The position numbers and the translations under genes were made by a program. A DNA stretch of 64,000 nt from the NCBI GenBank assembly GCA_963709525.1, contig CAVPXB010000026.1, positions 22,540 to 86,539 of the forward strand. The letters are read 5' to 3'. This document shows, one piece after another, positions 48,630 through 59,068 of the stretch. The notes beneath the pieces were generated by a model. It was not told the DNA's origin. It made no database searches and saw only the letters and a list, made by a program, of their open reading frames with translations. This DNA is from CAIWHR01 sp963709525 (GTDB taxonomy: Bacteria; Pseudomonadota; Gammaproteobacteria; Burkholderiales; Casimicrobiaceae). How positions within the stretch are numbered: the first letter of the stretch is position 1; each line of letters begins with the position of its first letter.

Positions 48630-51600
48630 ATGACTCGCGTACAACAAATTCAACGCTGGCGCCGCTACCGCCGCGCGGTGGGCGGCCCACGCATCGGCCG
48701 ATGGCTGATGATCTTCCTCGCCGTGGTGGTGGGGGTGAACCTGATCGCCCTGGTGACGGTGGCCTTCGCCGCAGTGACCTCGGTGGCCTCAGTCTATTCC
48801 TATTTCGCCCAGGGCTTGCCCGATCCGAGCGCGATCCAGACGGAGCAGGTCAAGTACGAGACGGTCAAGATCTATGACCGCACGGGGCAACATCTGCTCT
48901 ACGAGTCCATTGACCCGCGCCCCTTCCGCGGCGACCGCACCTATCTGCCGATTGACCAGATCCCCGAGCTGGTGCGTGACGCCACGATTGCCCTGGAAGA
49001 TCGCTCCTTCTACTCCAACATCGGCGTAGACTTGCGCGGCCTGGGCCGGGCGTTCGTCTCCAATATCCGCGGACAGAACGTCCAGGGCGCCAGCACTATC
49101 ACGCAGCAGATGGTCAAGATGGTGTTGATTGACCCGCAGGAGCGGTATGAGCGCTCCTACGCCCGCAAGATCAAAGAAGCCATCATGGCGATCGAGATCA
49201 CGCGCAAATATCCGGGCAAGGCGGGCAAAGATCGTATCCTGGAGTGGTATCTCAACTATAACTTCTACGGCAACGCGGCCTATGGCATCGAGGCGGCGGC
49301 CCGCGTGTATTATGACAAAACCGTGGCCGACCTGACCCTCGACGAGATGGCGGTGCTGGCGGCCATCCCGCAATATCCCGGCCTGAATCCGATCCAGGAG
49401 CCGGCCGACGCCTATCGCCGTCAGCGCAAGGTGTTGACCGCGATGTACGACGCGGGCTACCTGACCCAGGATCAGGTAGACAACGCCACGCGTTATTTCA
49501 ACACCCGGCTGCTCAACGAACTGGTGAAAGCCGGCCACCTGAGCGAGACTGACCTCCCCCTCGTGGCGATGGGCGACCGGCCCGCAACGGCCCGCGCGCT
49601 GAACGCGCTGGTCAAGGCCGACTACATCTCGCAATCCGAAGCGGACGCGGCCAAGAAGTTGCCCGGTTCGCTCTGGCAATATGTGCGCGAGTTCGCCGAG
49701 CAGCGGTTCGAGGTGCCCCCGGATGCGCCGCACTTCGCGCTCTACGTTTTGCAGCAGTTGCAACAGCAGTACAACACACCCGAACAGCCCTACTTCATCT
49801 GGGAAAACGGCCTGAAGGTCTACACCACGCTGGATTGGGACTTGCAGGTCTGGGCCGAGTGTGCAGCGCGCAGCCACATCGCTTCCATGCGCCAGCAGCC
49901 GCCGAAACCGTGTCAGGCCGGCATGGCGAACTTCCCGCCGGTCCCGCAGGTCAGTCTGCCGGGCTATTCGTTCGATCACGAAGTGACCAATGCGTCGGTC
50001 GTGGCGATCCGCCCCAACACCGGCGAAGTGTTGGCGATGGTCGGCAGCCTGGACTACTTCGATAAAGCCATTGACGGCCAGGTGAACGTGTCGCTGGCTT
50101 CGCGCCAGCCCGGCTCCTCCTTCAAGCCGTACACCTATCTGACCGCGTTCGAGACCGGCAATTTTGCGCCGGCCAGCATGGTGCTCGACGTGCGCACCGT
50201 CTTCCCCGATCCGGGCAACCCGCCGTATACCCCGGAGAACTACGACCGCAAGTATCACGGGCCGATGACGCTGCGCCAGGCGCTGCAACGCTCCTACAAC
50301 ATCCCCGCAGTTTGGCTGATGCAGCAGGTCGGCATCTCCAACGTCATCAAGACCGCGCGGCGGCTGGGCCTCAGCAGCCTGAATCGCGAACTCAACTCCT
50401 ATGGCTTGAGTTTGACCCTGGGCGGCGGCGAGGTGGCGCTGGTGGATCACACCTATGCGTTCAGTGTCTTTGCCAACGGCGGCGTGATGGCCGGCAAGCC
50501 GATCCCGCCGGAACGCCAGCGGCCCGGCTATCGCAAGCTCGAACCGGTCTATATCCTCCAGGTGCAGGACAAAGACAGCAAGACGTTGGATCAATACGCC
50601 CAGCCGAGCACCGAACAGGTCGTAAAGCCGGCGGCCAATTACATGATCGTCAATGTGCTGACCGACCCGACCCCGCGCGGGGGCGTTTGGGAGCACTGCG
50701 CAGTACCTCGTCCTGCCCGACCGGCCGGTGGGCGCCAAGACCGGCACCACCAATAGCTGGGTGGATGGCTGGACCCTCGGCTTCACGCCGCAGTTGGCGG
50801 TGGGGGTTTGGACGGGCAACAGCGATAACAAACCAATGAAACTCTCCGACGGCTCGATCACCGCGGCCCCGATCTTCAACTCCGTGCTGAAGAAGGGCAT
50901 GGAGGGGTTGCCCGTGCAGAAATGGGATGAGCCGCCCGGCCTGGTGCGCGCCAATGTCTGCTTCCCATCGGGGTTGCTGCCGACCCCGGACTGCAGGGGC
51001 GGCACCACTGATCTTTTCCTGGCCGGCAAGGTGCCCAAGCAGCAAGATAACTGGTACCAGGGATTCGAGATCAACCGCGAGAGCGGCAAGCGCGCTTCGG
51101 TATGCACCCCGCCGGAGCTGATCGAGCGGCGGATCTATGAGATGTACCCGCTCAACGCCGCAGACTACGTGCGCGCCAACAACATCCCACAGCCCCCGAC
51201 CGAGATTGACGGCCCGTGTGGCGGGCAAGAGGTGGCGGGCGATGTCGCCATCGGCGAGCCGATGATCGGCGCGCGGCTGAAGGGCAAGGTGGTCATCAAG
51301 GGCAACGCGCGCGGGGGCAACTTCCGGGCGTACAAGGTGGATGTCGCCGCCGAAGCCAAGCCGGATACCTGGATTCCGATCGGCGGCGAACATGGCAACC
51401 AGGTGAGCAACGGCGACCTGGAGGTCTGGGATACGGCCGGCTTCGAGGGGCTTTACACGCTGCGCCTGGCGGTCTTGGGCAACGATGGCGGTGTGCAGAC
51501 CAACGAAATCCGGGTCGTGATAGACAACACGCCGCCCAAGGTCGAGATCGTCCATCCCCAGGATCGAGGCAACTACGTGATGGAGGATGACGAGTTGGTC

Positions 51601-52278
51601 AGCATCACGGCCGATGCGCAGGATGGCTGGGAGATGGATCGCGTCGATTTCTATCTGGACAACGCCAAGATCGGGGAAAGCACGGTCGCGCCGTACAGCG
51701 TCCGCTGGACCATCAAGATGACCGGCGTCCCCCCGATTCCCAGCGGCGGGCGGATCACCGCGATGCGGCCGATCACGAACCCGGATGGCACGCTGGGCGA
51801 GAAACAAGTGGTCGTCCAGGATGTGCGGACCGAGACCTACAAGAAGCCCGACGGCAGTTCCGGGCAGCGCACGACTTGGGTCACCGAGTCGGGATTAGGG
51901 GGGGTCAACGATTCCGGGGTCATATCCGAGACACACACGATTTACGTGAAAGCCTATGACCGCGCCGGCAACATGGTCGAGAGCAAGCCGGTGACGATCT
52001 GGGTCGGCCACAAGAAGGCTGAGCCTAAGAAGACGGGCTGGTTGGATGGCGGGTGGCAGGCGGTAGGAGTCAGGAGTCGGGGGGCAGGAGCCAGGAGTCA
52101 GGAGTCAGGGGTCAGGAGTCAGCCGACCGTGGCGCAGGATACCGCCGTGGCCCTGAAACCAGCGATCAGCCAACCTGGCTTCGCGGCATTGACCGGTTGG
52201 GTCATCGGCGGCACAAACCGGCTGAAGCCTCGAGCCCTGGCGGCATCTGCGCCATTTGCCGATTTGCTGATTTGCTGA
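48630..52278 (+). CDS. Penicillin-binding protein 1A (GT51 + transpeptidase), one frameshift, extended tail
   Basis: Bifunctional peptidoglycan synthase of about 1,200 residues. A single N-terminal membrane anchor (LMIFLAVVVGVNLIALVTVAFA) is followed by the GT51 glycosyltransferase (ALEDRSFYSNIGVD, QGASTITQQMVKMV) and the transpeptidase with SSFK at about residue 500, SYN in RSYNIPAV and KTGTTN. A one-base insertion near 50,685 shifts the frame between SYN and KTG; compensated, it reads FGSTAQYLVLPDRPVGAKTGT. After the transpeptidase come an Ig-like beta region (PPKVEIVHPQDRGNY) and a repeat-derived tail after about 52,060 that is probably not part of the ancestral protein. Start ATG at 48630. 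Confidence 0.92.
52066..52122. repeat. Degenerate GGAGTCA heptamer tandem repeat
   Basis: About seven copies of GGAGTCA with variants (GGAGTCG, GGAGCCA, GGGGTCA) lie inside the 3' end of the PBP1A frame, encoding the SRGAGARSQESGVRSQ stretch. Repeats of this type occur between genes in Chloroflexota and Cyanobacteria. Confidence 0.8.
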
Positions 52279-52289
52279 TTTGCCGATTT
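52255..52289. repeat. TTTGCYGA octamer tandem repeat
   Basis: Four contiguous octamers (TTTGCCGA, TTTGCTGA, TTTGCTGA, TTTGCCGA) end three bases before the surE ATG. The PBP1A tail stop codon lies in the third unit. The array occupies the position where the surE ribosome-binding site would be; no good Shine-Dalgarno remains. Confidence 0.8.
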
Positions 52290-52292
52290 CCC

Positions 52293-53061
52293 ATGCCACG
52301 CATCCTGATCACCAACGACGACGGCTACCAGGCGCCCGCCCTGGCCGCGCTGGCACGCGCGCTTGCGTGCGGTGGGCGAAGTCGTCGTCTTTGCGCCCGA
52401 TCACAACTGGTCGGCGGCGGGGCACACCAAGACGATGCACAAGCCGCTGCGCGTGACCCAGGGCACTTTGCCCGATGGCGCGCCGCTCTTTGTCACCACC
52501 GGCACGCCATCCGACTGCGTCGGCCTGGCCCTGTTGGGCATCCTGCCCGAATGGCCGCACCTGGTCGTGTCGGGGATCAACCAGGGTTCCAACCTGGGCC
52601 ACGATGTGACCTACTCCGGGACGCTGGCCGCGGCGATGGAAGCGACCGTCTACGGTATCCCGGCCATCGCGGCATCGCAGGATTTGCAGGAAGACCGCGC
52701 CGGCGATCTCGACTTCGCGGCCGAGATCGTGGCGGGGCTGGCCCGCCGCGTGCTGGCCGAGGGGCTGCCGGCCAACAGCTTCCTCAACGTCAACTTCCCG
52801 GCCGTGCCGCGGGAACAGGTGCGTGGCATCCAGGTGACGCGGCTGGGGCAGCGGGTCTATCGCGACGTGCTGATCCGACGTGAAGACCCGAAAGGCCGGC
52901 CCTATTACTGGATCGGCGGCGATCCGCCGGCCGGCGAGCCGGCGGCGGGGACCGACATCGGCGCGTTGGCCGCGGGCTACATCTCCGTGACCCCGCTGAA
53001 CCTGGACATGACGGATCAAGCGCAGTTGGCGCGCTTGACCGCCTGGGACTTACAACTATAA
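52293..53061 (+). CDS. surE: 5'/3'-nucleotidase SurE (one frameshift)
   Basis: Stationary-phase survival nucleotidase, about 255 residues. The N-terminus MPRILITNDDGYQAP has the metal-binding NDDG motif. A one-base insertion near 52,366 interrupts LARAL and RAVGEVVVFAPDHNWS; the rest, including TTGTPSDCVGLAL, VSGINQGSNLG and YSGTLAAAMEA, is intact to the TAA at 53061. It hydrolyses nucleoside monophosphates. It follows the PBP1A tail directly. Confidence 0.92.
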
Positions 53062-53099
53062 CGCAATCATTCTCAAACTGATCGTGGGAGGAGTCATCA

Positions 53100-54024
53100 T
53101 GCCGAAGTTCGCATACTTTGAGGGAAAATTCGTCCCGTTCACCGAGGCCAAGGTCAGCATCATGACCCACGCCTTCAACTATGGCACAGGCGTGTTCGAG
53201 GGCATTCGCGCGTACTGGAACGAGCAAGAAGCGCAGCTCTTCGTCGTGCGCCTGCGCGATCATTACCGGCGCCTGCTCCAGTCAACCAAAGTGCTGCGGA
53301 TGCAGCTCGGCCTCGACGCGGAGCAGATGAGCGAGCTTGACCATCGAACTGCTGCGCCGCGAAGGGTATCGCGAGGATGTCTACATCCGGCCGCTGGCCT
53401 ACAAGGCCAACGAGGTGATCGGTGTGCGCCTGCACAATCTGACGCGACGAGTTCGCCGTCTTCTGCGACGCCGTTCGGCAAGTATATCGAGCAGCAGGAA
53501 GGCGCCAAGGTGTGTTTCTCGTCATGGCGCCGCAACGATGACAACGCCATCCCCCCGCGCGGCAAGGTGACGGGCGCATACGTCAACTCGGCCCTGATCA
53601 AGTCCGAGGCGATGCTGAACGGCTTCGACGAGGCGATCGTGCTCAACGCCGACGGCCACATGGCGGAAGGCAGCGCCGAGAACTTCTTCATCGTGCGCGG
53701 CGGCAAGCTGATCACGCCGCCGGTCACCGCCAACATCCTGGAGGGCATCACCCGCCAGGCCATCATGGATCTCGCCAAAGTCGAGTTGGGCTGGACACAG
53801 TCGAGCGCCAGATTGACCGCTCGGAGGTCTATATCGCGGATGAGGCGTTCTTCTGCGGCACCGGCGTCGAAGTGACGCCCATCGGCTCGGTGGATCATCT
53901 CCGGCTGGGCAACGGCGGCGTCGGCCCGATCACCCGCAAAGATCATGGATCATGTACTTCCGAATCTGTGCATGGCGTAGATCCGAAGTATCGGCATTGG
54001 TTGACGCCGGTGTATCCGAAGTAG
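53100..54024 (+). CDS. ilvE: Branched-chain amino acid aminotransferase (several frameshifts)
   Basis: PLP fold-type IV aminotransferase that makes or degrades valine, leucine and isoleucine. The N-terminus is FAYFEGKFVPFTEAKVSIMTHAFNYGTGVFEGIRAYW. At least four single-base indels (about 53,335; 53,450; 53,805; 53,945 and beyond) split the frame. The compensated pieces read ELLRREGYREDVYIRPLAYKANEVIGV, RGKVTGAYVNSALIKSEA (PLP lysine region), SAENFFIVRGGKLITPPVTANILEGITR, EVYIADEAFFCGTGVEVTPIGSVD and DPKYRHWLTPVYPK, ending at the TAG at 54022-54024. Length then matches the family (about 305). Confidence 0.88.
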
Positions 54025-54064
54025 ACGTTGACGCCGCAGTTGACGTCAGCTATACGCTAATCCT

Positions 54065-54959
54065 ATGACTTTCAAGCCTTTACCCCGTCCTGATCGCTGG
54101 TATGCGATCCTGGTCATCCTGGGGCTGCTGCTGCTGGCCGTCCTGGCGGTGCGCGCCATCACGACGCGGCCGGTGGATGGCCTGAGCTTTCTGCTGGCGC
54201 TCTGGGTGTTGGTGAGCCTTGGTGTCGTCAGCTACCTCGGCAATCGCACGATCGCCGCGTTTACGCTCGAGTATTGGGTTGACGCGTGATGGCGTCACGC
54301 TCGTCTGGGGCGTGTCGCGGCAGATCGTGCCGATGGGCAGCATCCAGCGGGTGCAGCAGGGCGCGGTCGGTCGTCGGCCTGGATCGGCTGTGGCCCTGGC
54401 ATTGGCCCTACACCGAGCGCCGGCGGCTGTGGGGCGCAAACGTCGGCGTGGTCAGCTCCTATGCGACCCGCCCGCTGAGCGAACAGCTCATCCTGGTGAC
54501 GGATCAGGAAAGTTATGGGATTTCGCCAGCCGATCCCCAGAATTTCTGGACGCCTTGCAGGCGCGCTTTGCGATTGGTGCGGCGCGGCCGCTGGCGCTGG
54601 AGTTGCGCCGGCCGCCGTTGTGGACATGGGGGCTGTGGCGCGATCGCAGCGCCCAGGTGTTGATCCTGGTCGGGCTGTTGGGGCTGCTGCTGATGTCCGG
54701 CATCCTGGCGTTCCGCTATCCGGGGCTGCCCCCCGACGTGCCGCTGCATTTCGACGTGCGCGGCATCCCCGACCGCATCGCGGCAAAGTCCGGGCTGTTC
54801 GCACTGCCGCTCATCGGGCTGATCACCTGGTTGATTAATCTGGTGATCGGCATCGTGCTCTATCGCCGCACACAATCTGGGGCGGCGTATCTGCTGTGGG
54901 GCGGCGCGGTGGTCGTGCAAGCGATCGCCGGGCTGGCGCTGCTGGGGTTGATGCGCTGA
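54065..54959 (+). CDS. Membrane protein with PH-like and DUF1648-like regions (frameshifted)
   Basis: Roughly 295 residues after compensation. The first frame (MTFKPLPRPDRWYAILVIL, two helices) shifts near 54,285 into GVTLVWGVSRQIVPMGSIQRVQ, which resembles a bacterial PH-like beta strand, then again near 54,370 and 54,515. The last part, RSAQVLILVGLLGLLLMSGILAFRYPGLPPDVPLHFDVRGIPDRIAAKSGLFALPLIG, matches the DUF1648 pattern (P-H-D--G-pD----K). Four or five membrane helices in all. Function unknown. Confidence 0.7.
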
Positions 54960-54967
54960 GGGCTTGC

Positions 54968-55829
54968 GTGTACACCGAGAACATCGCCGTTCGCTTGCTC
55001 GCTTGGGCTGATCTTCAGCGCCATCATCGGCGGTCTGGCCTATCGCAGCGCCGCGCTCTCGCGCAGTGGCGTGGCCGGCGCCATCGTGATCGGCACGAGC
55101 ATCTTCGGCTTCGGCGGCTGGGTTTGGGGCGGGACCCTGATCGCCTTCTTTGTCAGCTCCAGCCTGTTGTCGCGGTTCGGGTAAGCCGAAAACGGGCCGT
55201 GGCGGACACCTTCGCCAAAAGCAGCCGGCGTGACGCGGGCCAGGTGCTCGCCAACGGCGGCCTGGCCGCGCTGATCGCGGTCGCGGCCGGCCTGGCGGGC
55301 CGGAGCGCGACGTTCTTCCCGTTCCTGGCGCTGGCCTTCTATGGCGCGCTGGCCGCCGTGAACGCCGACACCTGGGCGACCGAGCTGGGCGTGTCTGGCC
55401 CGGTCGCAGCCCCGGCTGATCACCACCGGCCGGCCCGTCCCGACCGGCGCATCGGGCGGGGTGACGCGGCAGGGCATCCTGGCAGCCCTGGCCGGCGGCG
55501 CGTTCATCGGTCTGGCGGCGTTCATCCTGGTTCAGGGCGCCGCCCTCGTCACCACCGGCGCCTGGCTGCTGCGTGACTGGGTATTCATCCCGGTTGCGGC
55601 CATCAGCGGGCTGGCGGGCGCGCTGTTCGATAGCGTGCTGGGCGCGACCGTGCAGGCGATCTACTACTGCGATGCCTGTGGAAAAGAGACTGAACGACTT
55701 ATCCACCGGTGCGGGCAGAAGGCGCGATCAGTGCGCGGGTGGCCCTGGCTGAACAACGACGGGGTCAACTTTGGGGCATCGCTGGCCGGTGCAGTGGTCG
55801 CGGCCGGTTTGGCCGCTTTGATCTTTTGA
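54968..55829 (+). CDS. DUF92 membrane protein, phytol-phosphate-kinase-like (frameshifted)
   Basis: About 285 residues after compensating indels near 55,000, 55,185 and 55,410. Pieces: IFSAIIGGLAYRSAALSRSGVAGAIVIG; ADTFAKSSRRDAGQVLANGGLAALIAV; ALAAVNADTWATELGVSG; TTGRPVPTGASGGVTRQGILAALAG; AISGLAGALFDSVLGATVQ; WLNNDGVNFGASLAGAVVAA. This series is the DUF92/TIGR00297 integral membrane family, some of whose plant and cyanobacterial members act as phytyl-phosphate kinases. Bacterial Chloroflexota members are uncharacterised. Starts 9 bases after the previous gene at a GTG. Confidence 0.78.
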
Positions 55830-55850
55830 TTTCATTATGAAGGTGGTCGC

Positions 55851-56636
55851 ATGACGACTGAGTTGCAGGCTCCGTATCTCACTGTGGTGATCCCGTGTTA
55901 CAACGAGGCGCGCAATCTTGAAAAAGGGGTACTAGACGAGGTTGCCGATTACCTTGTTCAGCAAACCTATACCTGGGAAGTCATCATTGTCAATGATGAG
56001 TCCACCGATGCGAGCAAGCAGTTAGTCGAAACATTCATCACTGACCGGCCGCGTTTTTCGTTGGTGAGCATCCCACACGGCGGCAAACCCGCGGCCGTAT
56101 GGGCCGGAATCCAGCAAGCCCGCGGCGGGTTGGTCCTCTTCACCGATATGGATCAATCCACACCGATCGGCGAGCTGTCCAAACTCTTGCCGTGGTACGA
56201 TCAGAACTACCAGGTCGTGATCGGTTCCCGCGGCAGCGAACGCGACGGGTTCTCGGTGTTGCGCAAGCTGGGCAGCCTGGTCTTTCGGACCCTGCGCGGT
56301 TTGTTCTTGTTGCGAGGTATCGGTGATACGCAGTGCGGCTTCAAGTCGTGTCGGCGCGAGGCGGCGCTGGCGGTTTTCCCAAAGCTCCAATTCTTCAAAC
56401 AAGCCAGCCGGCCCAAAGGGTGGAAGGTGTCGGCCTACGATGTCGAGCTGCTCTATCTGTTCGAGAAAGCGGGCTACGCCATCAAAGAGGTCGAGGTCGT
56501 CTGGCGCAACCGAGACGTGAGCGATACCAAGGGCCAGCAGGGCGAACTGGCCCGCTACGTCCGCGAATCGATGGATATGGCGCGCGAGGTTTTTCGCGTG
56601 AAGCGCAACGAGGCGCGCGGGATGTATCGTAGATAG
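55851..56636 (+). CDS. Family 2 glycosyltransferase (dolichol-phosphate mannosyltransferase-like)
   Basis: A 261-residue GT-A glycosyltransferase with no frameshift. LTVVIPCYNEARNLEKGV is the nucleotide-binding strand, DESTDAS the following loop, and FTDMDQSTP the DxD-type metal motif (about residues 98-106). A QCGFKSCRREAAL acceptor-side motif and the C-terminal EVVWRNRDVSDT follow, as in polyprenyl-phosphate sugar transferases. No membrane helices beyond an amphipathic segment. Preceded by a weak purine-rich ribosome-binding site (GAAGGTGG). Confidence 0.88.
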   Translation: MTTELQAPYLTVVIPCYNEARNLEKGVLDEVADYLVQQTYTWEVIIVNDESTDASKQLVETFITDRPRFSLVSIPHGGKPAAVWAGIQQARGGLVLFTDMDQSTPIGELSKLLPWYDQNYQVVIGSRGSERDGFSVLRKLGSLVFRTLRGLFLLRGIGDTQCGFKSCRREAALAVFPKLQFFKQASRPKGWKVSAYDVELLYLFEKAGYAIKEVEVVWRNRDVSDTKGQQGELARYVRESMDMAREVFRVKRNEARGMYRR

Positions 56637-56758
56637 GAACGCGTGGCGGACTGGCTAGCTGGGGGCCATGTCGCTCCCCTTGCAGGTTGCCGAATTCCGC
56701 AGCTTGGTATAGGATAAAGGTCAGTTGATCTTCAGCCTACTTCATACGGAGGAAAAAC

Positions 56759-58005
56759 ATGAAGAGGTTCTCTGTCCTGTTGGCCGTGACTGTGATTGCG
56801 GCCAGTTGCTCATCGCGTCGTGCGGCACGCCCACCCCCGCGCCGACCGCAGGCGCCCGCGAAGGCGGCCGCGGCAACCCAGGCGCCGGCGCCGACCAAAG
56901 CGCCGGAACCAACGAAAGCGCCTGAGCCGACCAAGGCGCCCGAACCGACCAAGGCGCCTGAGCCGACCAAGGCGCCGGCCGGCCACCGCAGCGCCCGTCG
57001 CGGCCACGGCCGTCGTGACGCCGACCAAGACGCCGCTGCCCGCCCTCGCCGCGCCTGCGTGCGCGAAGATGGCCAACGCGTTGTCGCCCAAGGCGGGTGA
57101 ACTCGGCGCGGCCGACAAGCCCATCGTCATCACCTTCGTGCCCTCGGTGGATACCGCGCTCATCACCCGGGGCGGCGCGGCCATGGCCGACTGCCTGACC
57201 AAGATGACCGGCCTGACCTACAAGGTCGAGGTCGGCACCAGCGAAGCCGCATCCATCGAAGCGATGGGCGGCGGCAAGGCCCACATGGGCTTCCTCAACA
57301 CCTTCGCCATCCTGCTGGCGAAGGAGAAGTACGACGTGGAAGTGGCCCTGGTGGCGCAGCGCAAGTACGGCGTCCTCAAGCCGGACGGCACCTACACGGC
57401 GTTCGATTTCGATCCCGACAAGGCGCTGGCCGGCCAACTGACCTCCTACTACAAGCCCGAATACTTCGCCAAGGCCGGTTCGACCATCAAGACCCTGGCG
57501 GATGTCAAGGGCAAGAGCATGTGCTTCACCAGCGCCAGCTCCACCTCCGGCGGCATCATCCCGCGCGCGTCGTTCAAGGCGCTGGGCATTGACCCGGACA
57601 AGGACATGAAGAGCACCTATGCGGGCGGGCACGACAAGGCCGCCATCGCCGTGTACAATGGCGACTGCGACGCCGGTGTGGCCTTCATGGACGTGCTGAC
57701 CGACAAGGCGACCAACCTGGCCAGCAAGTTCCCCGACATCGCCCAGAAGGTCACGGTGTTCGCAGGTGGGCGACCGCATCCCGAACGACGGCCTCCAATA
57801 CATCAAGGGCCTCGATCCCAAGATCAAGGCGATCACCACCGAAGCGCTGCTGGCGATGATGAAGGACCCGGCCGGCAACGCCGTGGTCAAGAGCATCTAC
57901 AACTACGATGCCTTTGAAGTGGCCGACTACGCCAAGTACTACGCGCCCTTCAATGAGCTTCTGAAGAAGGCGGGCGTGGACGTGAGCAAGTTGGTCAGGC
58001 AGTAA
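56759..58005 (+). CDS. phnD: Phosphonate/phosphite-type ABC transporter binding lipoprotein (frameshifted)
   Basis: GGAGGA precedes the ATG at 56759. After two compensating indels the start reads as a signal with lipobox LLIASCGTPTPAPTA, then a KAPEPT tandem linker (five copies, about 56,900-56,985), a hallmark of Anaerolineae surface lipoproteins. A further indel near 56,987 leads into the binding domain: PIVITFVPSVDTALITRGGAAMAD, KAHMGFLNTFAILLAKEKYDVEVAL, CFTSASSTSGGIIPRA and AGGHDKAAIAVYNGDCDAGVAF, all PhnD/PtxB-like. Another indel near 57,765 precedes DRIPNDGLQYIKGLDPKIK and the stop at 58003-58005. About 410 residues. Ligand could be phosphonate, phosphite or hypophosphite. Confidence 0.88.
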
Positions 58006-58015
58006 ATTCGTTTCA

Positions 58016-58048
58016 ACGTGCCAGGCACTTCGCAAGTGCCTGGCACGT
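58016..58048. terminator. Perfect 15-bp stem-loop after phnD
   Basis: ACGTGCCAGGCACTT - CGC - AAGTGCCTGGCACGT forms a perfect 15-bp stem with a 3-base loop, 10 bases after the phnD stop. No U tract follows. It may limit read-through or protect the phnD message relative to phnC and phnE. The GTGCCTGGCAC core is a recurrent intergenic palindrome in several phyla. Confidence 0.7.
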
Positions 58049-58067
58049 GACAAGCATCGTGTTGGAT

Positions 58068-58156
58068 GTCATTGCGAGGCCCGTCGTCTGGGCCGAAGCA
58101 ATCCCGCTCTCGACGCATGAGATTGCTTCGTCGTAAAACCCGCTCCTCGCAATGAC
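58068..58156. repeat. Inverted-repeat element (GTCATTGCGAGG family)
   Basis: GTCATTGCGAGG (58068-58079) is mirrored by CCTCGCAATGAC (58145-58156), with a second inner pair GAAGCAATC (58095) and GATTGCTTC (58121). This matches a small non-autonomous repeat widespread in environmental bacteria (arms ATTGCGAGG and GAAGCAATC). It sits between phnD and phnC. Confidence 0.8.
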
Positions 58157-58189
58157 TCTTCTCTACCCCCATCCCCACCGAGGAAAACC

Positions 58190-58957
58190 ATGCTACGTGT
58201 TGAGCATCTGACGAAGGTCTACCCCAACGGGACCCAGGCGCTGAACGATGTCAGCTTCGAGGTTCAAGATGGGGAGTTCCTGGCCGTGATCGGGTTGAGC
58301 GGGTCGGGCAAATCCACCCTGCTGCGCTGCATCAATCGGCTGATCGAGCCGACCGCCGGCAAGATCATCTGGAACGACATAGATGTCACCGCGGCGCCCA
58401 GTTCCGAGTTGCGCGGCATTCGCCGGCAGATCGGGATGGTCTTTCAGCAGTTCAATTTGGTCAAGCGCTCCTCGGTGCTGACGAATGTGCTTTCGGGGCG
58501 GCTCGGCTACGTCAACCCATCGCAGAGCTTGTTCGATTATTTCTCGCCCGAAGATCACCAGCGCGCGCTGGACAACCTGGAGCAACTGGGCCTGGCCGAC
58601 AAGGCGCACGTGCGCGCCGATTCGCTCTCCGGCGGGCAGCAGCAGCGCGTCGGCATCGCGCGCGCGCTGATGCAGGAACCGAAATTGGTCCTGGCCGATG
58701 AGCCGGTCGCGTCGCTCGATCCGGTGCTGGCCCATTCGATCCTCAAATACCTGGAACAGATGAACAAAGAGCGCGGCATCACGGTGCTGTGCAGCCTGCA
58801 CTTTCTCGATCTCGTCCACCGCTACGCCACCCGCGCCATCGCGCTCAAAGATGGCCGGGTGGTCTTCGAAGGCTTGCCCAAGGAGATTGACGACGCGCAG
58901 TTCAAGGCGATTTACGGGCAAGAAGCCGAGCGCGTTCGATTGTTGACGATCCGATAG
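58190..58957 (+). CDS. phnC: Phosphonate-type ABC transporter ATPase
   Basis: A 255-residue PhnC-type ATPase with an intact frame. Walker A GLSGSGKST (about residues 36-44), Q-loop MVFQQFNLVKRSSVLTNVL, signature LSGGQQQRVGIARAL, Walker B LVLADEPVASLD, and H-loop CSLHFLDL. Length and motifs match PhnC (about 250). It energises the double permease that follows and takes substrate from the PhnD-like lipoprotein. ATG at 58190 after a purine-rich GAGGAAA. Confidence 0.94.
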   Translation: MLRVEHLTKVYPNGTQALNDVSFEVQDGEFLAVIGLSGSGKSTLLRCINRLIEPTAGKIIWNDIDVTAAPSSELRGIRRQIGMVFQQFNLVKRSSVLTNVLSGRLGYVNPSQSLFDYFSPEDHQRALDNLEQLGLADKAHVRADSLSGGQQQRVGIARALMQEPKLVLADEPVASLDPVLAHSILKYLEQMNKERGITVLCSLHFLDLVHRYATRAIALKDGRVVFEGLPKEIDDAQFKAIYGQEAERVRLLTIR

Positions 58958-59068
58958 CGCGCTGAGCTCGCATGCGTCGCGCTGGACAAACGGATGCACC
59001 ACATGAGCACCTAGTCATCCTTTCTCTCCCCAGCATCGCAAGACAACTGAGCCCTACCCTGCCGAGCC

